Positions 31,121 through 38,891 of a stretch of DNA of 38,891 nucleotides are shown here, piece by piece. Location of the stretch: NCBI GenBank assembly GCA_045577495.1, contig JAZNIK010000080.1:1-38891 (forward strand), given 5' to 3'. A program made the translations under genes and the position numbers. A model generated the notes under the pieces. That model was not told the DNA's origin. It saw only the letters and a list, made by a program, of their open reading frames with translations, and did not search any database. Positions within the stretch are counted from its first letter, which is position 1. The number at the start of each line of letters is the position of its first letter. The DNA comes from UMGS1279 sp045577495. GTDB taxonomy: Bacteria > Bacillota > Clostridia > Oscillospirales > Acutalibacteraceae.

Positions 31121-31594
31121 ATGGGAGTACGACCAATAAGATTAAAAGGAATTTTGACTTATGTTTTAATAACCATCGGAATAGGGGTTTTAGGCACAAT
31201 ACTTGCGGGGGATATTAGCGGAGTATATGCCTCGCTTAATCGACCGCCACTTTCACCACCGGGGATAGTTTTTCCGTTTGTATGGAATATTTTGTACGCC
31301 CTGATGGGAACAAGTGCATATATATTAAGTACAGAAAATTCGCCAGGCACAAGTGGACTTTTAAAACTGTATTGGCTTCAAATAATTTTAAATGTTGTTT
31401 GGTCGGTACTGTTTTGGCGATTTGATATGTATACTGCGGCGGCGGTTTTAATAGGTGTTTTGATTTTATTGGCGGTTATTTATTTTATCGGAGCATATAG
31501 GGTTAATAAAATCACCGCGTGGTTGTTTTTACCCTATATAATCTGGCTAATGTTTGCACTATATCTTAATATTGGAATTGCAGTTTTGAACTAA
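31121..31594 (+). CDS. tspO: TspO/MBR family membrane protein
   Basis: A 157-residue protein with five membrane helices and the TspO signatures RPPLSPPGIVFPFVWNILYA (about 41-60), WLQIILNVVWSVLFW, and LPYIIWLMFALYLNIGI near the end. TspO binds porphyrins and related ligands. Tryptophan is frequent, as in the tryptophan-rich sensory proteins. ATG 31121 follows AAGGGG. It is a single gene, ending at a strong hairpin shared with the convergent Dabb gene. Confidence 0.93.
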   Translation: MGVRPIRLKGILTYVLITIGIGVLGTILAGDISGVYASLNRPPLSPPGIVFPFVWNILYALMGTSAYILSTENSPGTSGLLKLYWLQIILNVVWSVLFWRFDMYTAAAVLIGVLILLAVIYFIGAYRVNKITAWLFLPYIIWLMFALYLNIGIAVLN

Positions 31595-31631
31595 AAAAAG
31601 GAAGCTATATCACGTGGTATAGCTTCCTTTA
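31593..31631. terminator. Terminator between tspO and the Dabb gene
   Basis: AAAGGAAGCTATA (31597-31609) and TATAGCTTCCTTT (31618-31630) form a perfect 13-bp stem around TCACGTGG. The A tract before it gives the minus-strand transcript seven U residues; the plus-strand tail is weaker (TTTAACC). Confidence 0.88.
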
Positions 31632-31641
31632 ACCTTATGTA

Positions 31642-31944
31642 TTACACCTCAAAATCTAGGCATAAACGTTCACTTGTAAATGGTCTTACAAAATTATTAG
31701 CCGCTGCTTGATGATAAGGGTTTACCTGATATGCTTTTAAAGCATCTTCACTTTCAAGGGTGGAATCAAGCATCATATCCGCATTGGAGGAGGCAAGACC
31801 GGTAATCTGAAGTTTCAAATCTATAAGTCCATCTACCTTGCCAACCAAAGCCTCAAGCTCACGCTTTGCATCGGTTAAAACCTTTTGTTTTTCATCGGCG
31901 GTAAGCTTTTGGTCAAGCTTCCACAAAATCATATGTTTTACCAC
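31642..31944 (-). CDS. Dabb (stress-responsive A/B barrel) domain protein
   Basis: A 100-residue single-domain dimeric alpha-beta barrel protein with MVKHMILWKLDQKLT at the start and the final segment HQAAANNFVRPFTSERLCLDFEV-like, shown here as HQAAANNFVRPF then ERLCLDFEV. Dabb proteins are small ligand-binding or enzyme-like proteins of unclear role. GTG 31944 is chosen over GTG 31953 because GAGGTG lies six bases upstream and the family usually begins MVKHI. Convergent to tspO, with its own promoter. Confidence 0.85.
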   Translation of the reverse strand: MVKHMILWKLDQKLTADEKQKVLTDAKRELEALVGKVDGLIDLKLQITGLASSNADMMLDSTLESEDALKAYQVNPYHQAAANNFVRPFTSERLCLDFEV

Positions 31945-31985
31945 TTTAAGCACCTCAAACTGTAATTATTTTTTACTTGTTTTTA

Positions 31986-32014
31986 ATGATACACTTTATA
32001 CTAAAAAATGTCAA
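31986..32014 (-). promoter_or_regulatory. Sigma-A promoter of the Dabb gene
   Basis: TTGACA (32014-32009), 17 bp and TATCAT (31991-31986) on the minus strand, about 40 bp before the start. Confidence 0.75.
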
Positions 32015-32045
32015 TAAAAAAACCTCTTTTGTTAATAATTTTTAC

Positions 32046-32074
32046 TTGAATATATTGCGGTTTTGAGGTATAAT
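32046..32074 (+). promoter_or_regulatory. Sigma-A promoter of the miaB operon
   Basis: TTGAAT (32046-32051), 17 bp and TATAAT (32069-32074). Transcription from about 32081 supports GTG 32109 as the miaB start, since TTG 32088 would leave a leader of only a few bases. Confidence 0.75.
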
Positions 32075-32108
32075 ACAAAGTGATTATTTGTATTATGGGA
32101 GCAGTATT

Positions 32109-33527
32109 GTGGAAAATAAAAACACACCCGATATTCGCCTGTCACAGATGAGCGAATATTTGGGGCTGGTTAAGGAAATTTTAAGCAAAAAATTTAATAA
32201 AAAGCCACTTGCAATGGTGGTTACATACGGCTGCCAACAAAATGTTAGTGATAGCGAACATTTTAAGGGAATGCTTAGTGAAATGGGCTTTGATTTTACT
32301 GAAGATGCCGATGCCGCAGACTTTATGCTTTTTAATACCTGTGCAGTCCGTGAACACGCAGAGGATAGAGTTTTTGGTAATATCGGTGCACTCAAACATT
32401 ATAAACGCCGTAAGCCCGAACTTATAATTGGTATTTGCGGCTGTATGGTTCAGCAGGATTCAGTAGCCCAGCGTTTTAAAAAAAGTTACCCCTATGTTGA
32501 TTTGCTTTTTGGAACTCACGTTAAGCACAGACTACCCGAGTTTTTATATAGATTGTTATTGGGTAAGGGCAGAGTTTTTGAAATATCCGATACCGACCAT
32601 GAGGTTTTAGAGGGTATCCCCGTAAAGCGTGATGGCACCTTTAAAGGTTGGCTACCCATTATGCACGGCTGCAATAATTTTTGCACCTACTGTATAGTGC
32701 CTTATGTTAGGGGTAGGGAACATTCAAGGGATTTTAAAGAAATTCTAAAAGAAGCCAAACAAATGATTGCATCGGGCACAAAGGATATTACCCTTTTGGG
32801 TCAAAATGTTAATTCTTATCATAGTCCCGTTTTGGCGGATGATGGTTCAAAGGTCGATTTCCCTGAGTTACTTCGCCTTATAAACGATATTGATGGTGAT
32901 TTTAGAATAAGGTTTATGACCTCGCACCCTAAGGATTGTTCGGACGAGCTGTTAAAGGCAATGAGCGAATGCGATAAGGTTTGTCACCACTTGCATTTAC
33001 CATTTCAAAGCGGAAATAACCGAGTGCTTGAGGCTATGAATAGGCGCTATACTAGGGAGAAGTACTTAAACCGAATTGAAACGGCCAAAAAACTCATACC
33101 TGATTTGTCGGTTACAAGTGATATCATCGTGGGCTTCCCCGGTGAAACCTATGAGGAGTTTTGCGACACACTCTCACTTGTTAAAGAGGTTAAATTTTCT
33201 GCACTATTCACCTTTATCTTTTCAAAAAGAGGGGGAACTCCCGCGGCAGAGATGGACGACCCTGTTTCAAGGGAAGAAAAGGGCAAATGGTTTAGGGAAC
33301 TCTTAAAGGTTCAAGAGAGCGTTGCAAAAGAGAATGAAGCAAGGCTAATTGGCAAAAAGTTCCGTCTGCTCTGTGATGACTTTGGTAGAACAGAGGGTTA
33401 TATGGCTGGGCACAGCGATAGCAATATTTGTTTTGAGTTTTTAGGTGATGAAACAATGCTTGGCAGTTTTGTTAATATTGAAACCTATTTAGAAAACGGC
33501 GAACTAAAAACAAAAGTTATAGATTAA
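32109..33527 (+). CDS. miaB: tRNA-2-methylthio-N6-dimethylallyladenosine synthase
   Basis: A methylthiotransferase that adds the 2-methylthio group to i6A37 in tRNAs reading UNN codons. It has the N-terminal UPF0004 cysteines (TYGCQQNVSDSE, FNTCAVREHAEDR, ICGCM), the radical-SAM cluster C188-x3-C192-x2-C195 in HGCNNFCTYCIVPYVRGRE and a C-terminal TRAM domain. GTG 32109 is preferred over TTG 32088 because GGGAGC is six bases upstream, giving 472 residues. Its partner miaA, which makes the i6A substrate, starts at 38572 in the same run. Confidence 0.96.
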   Translation: MENKNTPDIRLSQMSEYLGLVKEILSKKFNKKPLAMVVTYGCQQNVSDSEHFKGMLSEMGFDFTEDADAADFMLFNTCAVREHAEDRVFGNIGALKHYKRRKPELIIGICGCMVQQDSVAQRFKKSYPYVDLLFGTHVKHRLPEFLYRLLLGKGRVFEISDTDHEVLEGIPVKRDGTFKGWLPIMHGCNNFCTYCIVPYVRGREHSRDFKEILKEAKQMIASGTKDITLLGQNVNSYHSPVLADDGSKVDFPELLRLINDIDGDFRIRFMTSHPKDCSDELLKAMSECDKVCHHLHLPFQSGNNRVLEAMNRRYTREKYLNRIETAKKLIPDLSVTSDIIVGFPGETYEEFCDTLSLVKEVKFSALFTFIFSKRGGTPAAEMDDPVSREEKGKWFRELLKVQESVAKENEARLIGKKFRLLCDDFGRTEGYMAGHSDSNICFEFLGDETMLGSFVNIETYLENGELKTKVID

Positions 33528-33539
33528 GGGGAAATAATA

Positions 33540-33944
33540 ATGGATATTATAGAAATGACACGAAATCTCGGTGTTGAAATTCAAAAGCAAGAGGTTTTTA
33601 AAAAATTCATAAAGGCAAAAGCGGCAAACGATGCAAACGTTGAGCTTCAAGATGATATCGGCAAGTTTAACATTATTCGTATGTCACTTGACCAGGCTCT
33701 TTCCTCAGAGGAACAGGATGAGGAAAAGGTTAAAGAACTTAACAAACAGATTAGGGATATTTACACCAAAATTATGGGTAGTGAATCTATGATGAACTAC
33801 AATATTGCAAAGGGCGAACTTGATACACTTATAAATCAAATCAATGCAATAATTACCCTTTCGGCAAATGGTGAGGACCCACTAACCTGCGATATTTCTT
33901 CGGGTTGCAGTGGTTCTTGCTCTACCTGTTCGGGTTGTCATTAA
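33540..33944 (+). CDS. YlbF/YmcA (RicF/RicA)-family protein with cysteine-rich tail
   Basis: A 134-residue helical protein of the YlbF/YmcA family. Residues 1-112 give the helical core (ELQDDIGKFNIIRMSLDQAL). The tail carries five cysteines in 17 residues (C117, C123, C127, C130, C133), suited to binding an Fe-S cluster. In B. subtilis the Ric proteins YlbF, YmcA and YaaT bind [4Fe-4S] clusters and act with RNase Y and in sporulation/biofilm control, and ymcA follows ymcB (miaB), as here. The family assignment is good; which of YlbF or YmcA it equals is not settled. Confidence 0.85.
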   Translation: MDIIEMTRNLGVEIQKQEVFKKFIKAKAANDANVELQDDIGKFNIIRMSLDQALSSEEQDEEKVKELNKQIRDIYTKIMGSESMMNYNIAKGELDTLINQINAIITLSANGEDPLTCDISSGCSGSCSTCSGCH

Positions 33945-33971
33945 AAATTTTAAAAATAGGAGTGTTATTGG

Positions 33972-36572
33972 TTGACTAAATTATCACCGATGATGCAGCA
34001 ATATATGAACATTAAGGCAGAAAATAAGGATTCTATTTTAATGTTCCGTCTGGGCGATTTTTATGAAATGTTTTTTGAGGATGCAAAAATCTGCTCGGAA
34101 GAATTAGAACTTGTTTTAACCGGAAAGGATTGCGGTATGGAGGAACGCGCCCCAATGTGCGGTGTTCCTTACCACAGTTGTGAAACATATATTGCAAAAC
34201 TGATTGATAAAGGCTATAAGGTTGCTATTTGTGAGCAAACAGAGGACCCTGCTACTGCAAAGGGTATTGTAAAGCGCGAGGTTGTTCGCGTTATTACCCC
34301 GGGTACAGTTATTGAGGATAATATGCTTGATGAGGGTCGCAATAATTATCTTGCTTCTGCGTTTTTTAGAGGTAACGAGTGCGGTCTTTGCTTTGCAGAT
34401 GCCTCAACAGGCACCTTATCGCTCACACTTATAAGCGGCGAGAGTATTGATACTCGTCTTGTTAGTGAACTCAGTAGATTTTCTCCAACAGAGCTTTTAA
34501 TAAACGAGGCGTACCGTACATATCCCAATCTTGTTTCGTTTTTAAGCGAAGGGTTGCAGTGTCGTATTGCCGAATGCTCGGATAAGGATATGCAAGACTC
34601 GGCTTTGGGTAATAACATAATCAAAAATTTTGGTGTTTTAAGTGTTAGTGAGCTTGGCTTAAAGGCGGGGGACACTGATACCGCCGCTATGGACTTTGCC
34701 CTTAACTACCTTATCGAAAATGGTATGGGCAAGGAAAAATCCTTTGATAAATATAATTATTACACAAGTTCTCGTTTTATGGGGCTTGATATTTCTTCGG
34801 TTAGAAATTTAGAGCTTGTTGAAACAATGCGTGGTAAAAGTAAGCGTGGTTCACTTCTTTGGGTTTTAGATAAAACAAAAACCGCAATGGGTAAGCGACT
34901 TCTTAGGAGTTGGCTTATTCAACCACTACTTAACCCAAGCGAGATTATTTTGCGTCATAACGCCGTTGATGAAATTCTTTCGGATGCAATTTTGCGTGGC
35001 GAAATGACCGAATATATGACCGGTATTTTTGATATTGAGCGTTTAATGACTCGCGTTATTTATGAGGTTGCAAACCCAAAAGAGCTTCAATGCCTCTCGC
35101 AAACAATCAGTCGGTTTGCACCCATTAAGCAACTATTAAAAACGGCAAATTGCAAAACCTTAAAGGAAATTGAAAAAAATATCGATACTTTAGAGGATGT
35201 TGCAATTCGTATCGACCAAACCCTTGATGATAATCCACCCATCAGTATGAAGGATGGTAACATTATCAGAAGTGGCTTTAATAGTGATGTTGATACTCTG
35301 CGTAAGGACCTTAATGGCGGTAAGGATTATATCGCCGAAATTGAGGCAACCGAAAAGGAAAAAACAGGTATTAAGGCGCTTAAAGTCCGTTATAATAAGG
35401 TTTTTGGATATTATATTGAGGTTCCCGCGCAGTATAAGGATGTAGTGCCCGAGGAATATATCCGTAAGCAAACTCTAACAAATGCAGAGCGTTATATCAC
35501 CGATGAGCTTAAGGAACTTGAGGCAAGGGTGCTAGGCGCTAGTGAAAGGGTTGTTAAGCTTGAATATGAACTCTTTTGTGAGCTTAGAAACTTCGTTGCA
35601 GATAATTTAGAAAGGCTTAGAAAAACCGCCTCTGCAATTGCAAAGTTGGATGTTCTTTGCTCCTTTGCAACCGTTTCCTCAAATAATCGTTATTGCAGAC
35701 CGCAAATCACAAACGATGGCAGAATCAACATTGTCGGAGGTAGGCACCCTGTTGTTGAGCTTGTTAGCAAAACTCCGTTCGTTTCTAACGATACCTTGTT
35801 AGATATCGATGATAACAGATGTGCTATTATTACCGGTCCTAATATGGCGGGTAAATCTACATATATGCGTCAGGTTGCACTTATTTCCATTATGGCACAA
35901 ATTGGTTGCTTTGTTCCGGCTGAATCGGCAATCATTGGTGTTGTCGATGCAGTATTTACGCGTGTTGGCGCGTCTGACGATTTGGCAACAGGTCAGTCAA
36001 CCTTTATGGTTGAGATGAGCGAGGTTGCTCATATCTTAAAAAATGCAACAAAAAACAGTCTACTTATTTTAGACGAAATCGGCAGAGGCACATCTACCTT
36101 TGACGGTATGTCGATTGCAAGAGCCGTTTTGGAATATGTTGCAGACCGCAAAAAACTCGGTGCCAAGTCGCTTTTTGCCACCCATTATCACGAACTCACC
36201 GCTTTAGAGGAACAACTCTCAGGTGTTAAAAACTATAATATTGCCGTTAAAAAGCATGGCGATGATATAACATTTTTACGCCGAATCGTGCGTGGCGGCG
36301 CCGATGACAGCTATGGTATTGAGGTTGCAAAACTCGCAGGACTTCCTAGTGGGGTTATAAATCGTGCTAAAGCTGTGCTTAAACAAATAGAGTCGGAGGG
36401 TGTTGTGCGTGAGGTTGTTAAAACCGATGATAATGCATTACAATTACCTCTTGGCACGGGTGAATATAGCGGCGTAATTGACGAACTTAAAAATATTGAT
36501 GTTAACATTTTAACTCCTATTGAGGCGTTAAGCATTTTGCACGATATAGTTAATAGAATTAAAAATATATAA
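33972..36572 (+). CDS. mutS: DNA mismatch repair protein MutS
   Basis: MutS recognises mismatches and clamps DNA. The 866-residue protein has the mismatch-contacting motif MFRLGDFYEMFFEDA near the N terminus, Walker A GPNMAGKST (622-630), the Walker B/signature DEIGRGTSTFDG, and FATHYHEL. The start is TTG 33972, seven bases after AGGAGTG, and the sequence begins MTKLSPMMQQYMNIK as in other MutS1 proteins. It follows the Ric-like gene by 27 bp and precedes mutL by 18 bp. Confidence 0.98.
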   Translation: MTKLSPMMQQYMNIKAENKDSILMFRLGDFYEMFFEDAKICSEELELVLTGKDCGMEERAPMCGVPYHSCETYIAKLIDKGYKVAICEQTEDPATAKGIVKREVVRVITPGTVIEDNMLDEGRNNYLASAFFRGNECGLCFADASTGTLSLTLISGESIDTRLVSELSRFSPTELLINEAYRTYPNLVSFLSEGLQCRIAECSDKDMQDSALGNNIIKNFGVLSVSELGLKAGDTDTAAMDFALNYLIENGMGKEKSFDKYNYYTSSRFMGLDISSVRNLELVETMRGKSKRGSLLWVLDKTKTAMGKRLLRSWLIQPLLNPSEIILRHNAVDEILSDAILRGEMTEYMTGIFDIERLMTRVIYEVANPKELQCLSQTISRFAPIKQLLKTANCKTLKEIEKNIDTLEDVAIRIDQTLDDNPPISMKDGNIIRSGFNSDVDTLRKDLNGGKDYIAEIEATEKEKTGIKALKVRYNKVFGYYIEVPAQYKDVVPEEYIRKQTLTNAERYITDELKELEARVLGASERVVKLEYELFCELRNFVADNLERLRKTASAIAKLDVLCSFATVSSNNRYCRPQITNDGRINIVGGRHPVVELVSKTPFVSNDTLLDIDDNRCAIITGPNMAGKSTYMRQVALISIMAQIGCFVPAESAIIGVVDAVFTRVGASDDLATGQSTFMVEMSEVAHILKNATKNSLLILDEIGRGTSTFDGMSIARAVLEYVADRKKLGAKSLFATHYHELTALEEQLSGVKNYNIAVKKHGDDITFLRRIVRGGADDSYGIEVAKLAGLPSGVINRAKAVLKQIESEGVVREVVKTDDNALQLPLGTGEYSGVIDELKNIDVNILTPIEALSILHDIVNRIKNI

Positions 36573-36590
36573 ATTTTGGAGGTGTGACGA

Positions 36591-38570
36591 ATGCCAAAAA
36601 TTTCTGTACTGCCAAAGGAAATTTCTGAACTAATTGCAGCAGGTGAGGTTGTTGAAAGACCCGCCTCGGTCATCAAAGAACTTGTAGAAAACTCAATAGA
36701 TGCAGGTGCAACGGTTGTTACTGTTGAAATCGAGCGTGGCGGAATTACCTATATGCGTGTTACAGATAATGGCTGTGGTATTGCAAAAGACCAAATTAAA
36801 ACTGCTTTTCTTCGTCACGCCACAAGCAAAATCAAAACTGCACACGACCTTGATGAAATATTAACCCTTGGCTTTAGGGGTGAGGCATTGGCTTCTATTT
36901 CGGCAGTATCTAAGGTCGAGATTATGAGTGCGGTTAAGGGCGAAGTTGGTGTTTCATATTCCTTGGAGGGTGGGGAAGAAATCTCCTTTGAAGAGATAGG
37001 TTGCCCAACAGGAACCACCATTATTGTCAGAGATTTGTTTTATAATGTCCCCGCAAGAATGAAGTTTCTTAAAAAGGATGTTTCGGAGGGTAATACTATT
37101 GCCGCAATTATGGATAGAATTGCACTTTCTCATCCCGAGGTGGCGATAAAACTAATTCGCGATTCAAAAACTGTTTTAAATACTGGTGGAGATGGCAAAC
37201 TAAAATCGGCAATTTATTCGGTTTTGGGCAGAGATTATTCAACCGCTATGGTGCCTTTGGATTATTCAGAGGGTGTTTTATCTGCTAATGGTTTTACCTG
37301 TATCCCATCGCGATGCAGACCTAACAGAAACGGTCAATTTTTCTTTCTTAATGGTAGATATATAAAATCGGGCACAATGGCAGCTGCGCTCGACCAAGCG
37401 TATAAAAATTCCTCTATGGTCGGCAAGTTTCCTGCCTGTGTTATCAATTTAACACTTCCGCCCGAAACAGTCGATGTTAATGTTCATCCTACCAAAACTG
37501 AGGTTAGATTTTCTGATGAGCGTAGGGTTTTTGAACTTGTTTACCGCGCGGTAAAACAGGCAATAACCTTGGGCGACCGCAGACCCGAGCTTAATATCGG
37601 CACTAAAAATCCGCTTAATCCTTTTGCGAACTCAGAAAAGTTTAATCAAGCTAAGGTTGATGTTTTTTCGGCGGTTGAGAGTGATACCGTAAAAACAGTT
37701 GTAGAACCTAAAAAAGAGGCAACTAATATACAAAAACCTGTCATAAAGGCAACCGAGAATAAAGCAACAGAGCTTCCAACGGGGTTTTATTCATACGGTT
37801 TTGATAATAAATCAAAAGAAAGTGATACCCCAAGATATTTTGAGGTTTCTCCCGAAATCGAGCAAAGTTCTAGACTTAAAAAAAACATTGATATTGAGAC
37901 TGACGAGAAGCCAAACGAAGAGGCAGTAAAACACGAAAAGCATAGTTCAGCTGATATCAAACAGGCAAAGCCTTTAGATGATGTTAATCACGATATCGAC
38001 CCATCTCTTATTACCTATATCGGCGAGGCTTTTGCAACATATATAATTATTTCTCATAAAGAAACACTTTATTTAATAGATAAGCATGCCGCACACGAGC
38101 GTATTAACTTTGAAAAACTAAAAAAAGAAACCGAAATTAACTCCCAGGTATTATTAGCACCCATTAGTTTAACAATGGTTAGGGAAGAATATTCGGCAAT
38201 AATTTCAAATTTAGAACTTTTAGAGAAGTGTGGCTTTATTGTAGAGGATTTTGGCGGTAGTACCGTTTTAGTTCGCAGCGTACCCGCTATGCTTAGTGGT
38301 GAGGATATTTCACTTCTTATGAGCGAAATAGCAGAAAACCTAATTTCAAAGGGCTCTGCGGTTAGCGATAGGATTGACGATATATTCCATAGTATTGCGT
38401 GTAAATCAGCTATAAAAGCAGGTAATATAACCTCTAAGGAGGAACAATTAAGCCTTGCAATAAAGGTGCTTACAAGCAAGTCACTTATGTATTGTCCGCA
38501 TGGCAGACCGATTGCTTTTTGCCTTACCAAAGCGCAGATTGAAAAACAATTTGGAAGGTTGGGTTCATAA
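36591..38570 (+). CDS. mutL: DNA mismatch repair protein MutL with endonuclease motif
   Basis: MutL links mismatch recognition to strand cleavage. The GHKL ATPase shows AAGEVVERPASVIKELVENS, DNGCGI, RHATSKI and GFRGEAL. The C-terminal domain has DKHAAHERINFE, which fits the DQHAx2Ex4E endonuclease motif with Q replaced by K, and CPHGRP near the end. An intact motif indicates a nicking MutL, as in organisms lacking MutH. The linker (about 340-465) is charged and unstructured. 659 residues; ATG 36591 follows GGAGGTG. It ends one base before the miaA ATG. Confidence 0.97.
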   Translation: MPKISVLPKEISELIAAGEVVERPASVIKELVENSIDAGATVVTVEIERGGITYMRVTDNGCGIAKDQIKTAFLRHATSKIKTAHDLDEILTLGFRGEALASISAVSKVEIMSAVKGEVGVSYSLEGGEEISFEEIGCPTGTTIIVRDLFYNVPARMKFLKKDVSEGNTIAAIMDRIALSHPEVAIKLIRDSKTVLNTGGDGKLKSAIYSVLGRDYSTAMVPLDYSEGVLSANGFTCIPSRCRPNRNGQFFFLNGRYIKSGTMAAALDQAYKNSSMVGKFPACVINLTLPPETVDVNVHPTKTEVRFSDERRVFELVYRAVKQAITLGDRRPELNIGTKNPLNPFANSEKFNQAKVDVFSAVESDTVKTVVEPKKEATNIQKPVIKATENKATELPTGFYSYGFDNKSKESDTPRYFEVSPEIEQSSRLKKNIDIETDEKPNEEAVKHEKHSSADIKQAKPLDDVNHDIDPSLITYIGEAFATYIIISHKETLYLIDKHAAHERINFEKLKKETEINSQVLLAPISLTMVREEYSAIISNLELLEKCGFIVEDFGGSTVLVRSVPAMLSGEDISLLMSEIAENLISKGSAVSDRIDDIFHSIACKSAIKAGNITSKEEQLSLAIKVLTSKSLMYCPHGRPIAFCLTKAQIEKQFGRLGS

Positions 38571-38571
38571 T

Positions 38572-38891
38572 ATGGGTGAGTTAAAGCCTGTAATTTATAT
38601 TATTGGTCCAACCGCATCGGGCAAAACGGGTTTATCAATCAGTTTAGCCAAAGAATTCGGCGGCGAAATAGTTTCGGCGGATTCTATGCAGATTTATAGT
38701 AGTATGCATATTGCATCTGCTGCGCCGGAGGATAATGAAAAATGCGGGGTACAGCATCACCTTTTTGAGTTTTTAAGCCCACAAACAAATTTTTCGGTAT
38801 CGCAGTATGTTGAAAAGGCAGATAGTGTAATCGCTGATATACATTCAAGGGGCGCCTTACCCTTTGTGGTCGGCGGAACGGGACTTTATGT
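38572..38891 (+). CDS. miaA: tRNA dimethylallyltransferase, N-terminal part (partial)
   Basis: The frame starts at ATG 38572 and runs off the right edge after about 106 codons. It begins MGELKPVIYIIGPTASGKTG, a MiaA P-loop, followed by the family sequences EIVSADSMQIY and VQHHLFEFLSP and the later PFVVGGTGLY. MiaA adds the dimethylallyl group to A37 of tRNA, the step before MiaB, also in this window. GGAAGG lies within the end of mutL, so the genes are likely co-transcribed. The 3' part of the gene is outside the window. Confidence 0.95.
   Translation, partial: MGELKPVIYIIGPTASGKTGLSISLAKEFGGEIVSADSMQIYSSMHIASAAPEDNEKCGVQHHLFEFLSPQTNFSVSQYVEKADSVIADIHSRGALPFVVGGTGLY

Overview
The window looks like a stretch of ordinary chromosome from a low-GC, endospore-forming, anaerobic Clostridia member, most likely in the Oscillospiraceae/Ruminococcaceae area. 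This placement is inferred from gene content and protein style; no 16S gene is present. Evidence for sporulation is spoIVA and a bofA homologue. Evidence for anaerobic metabolism is pyruvate formate-lyase with its activase, FeoAB and several radical-SAM or Fe-S enzymes. Evidence for a Firmicute is the set of consensus sigma-A promoters, strong GAGGTG/AAGGAG ribosome binding sites, a T-box leader and a ZTP riboswitch. No phage, insertion sequence, plasmid gene or CRISPR array was seen.

Layout. 1-2602: the end of uvrA, then spoIVA and a solitary purC, closed by a bidirectional terminator. 2601-7000, minus strand: a pflB-pflA-clc operon transcribed from a perfect consensus promoter through a ZTP (pfl-motif) riboswitch with an overlapping terminator. 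The last gene is a ClC antiporter resembling the fluoride-type clade. 7050-7700: tRNA-His and tRNA-Gln (minus), followed by a repeat-rich non-coding stretch that contains a 20-bp copy of the tRNA-Gln 3' end. 7745-9866: an orphan HPr-kinase-like P-loop protein (minus), divergent from enolase (plus).

9900-22235, plus strand: a long housekeeping run of proS, a trigger-factor-like lipoprotein, rsmD, coaD, a coiled-coil protein, alaS, a HIT protein, comEC, holA, an RNase M5-like Toprim protein, a WYL regulator and bofA. 22248-23930: an orphan trpB behind its own promoter and a tryptophan T-box. 23931-27105: a small membrane protein, the bifunctional NAD(P)HX repair enzyme, a lipoprotein and a YgjP-type metallopeptidase. 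27149-31022: feoA-feoB, then a DUF3343 protein paired with a cysteine-desulfurase-like enzyme. 31121-31944: tspO and a convergent Dabb-domain gene. 32046-38891: miaB, a YlbF/RicA-type protein with a cysteine-rich tail, mutS, mutL and the start of miaA, an order related to the B. subtilis ymcB-ymcA-cotE-mutS-mutL region.

The most informative regulation is RNA-based. The ZTP riboswitch ties formate production by PFL to one-carbon and purine status, and a Trp-specific T-box controls a lone tryptophan synthase beta subunit. I found no clearly new multi-gene system. The points most worth checking are the pfl/ClC operon, the tRNA-Gln-derived repeat region, the ComEC protein with a dead beta-lactamase-like domain and the lipoprotein trigger-factor homologue.
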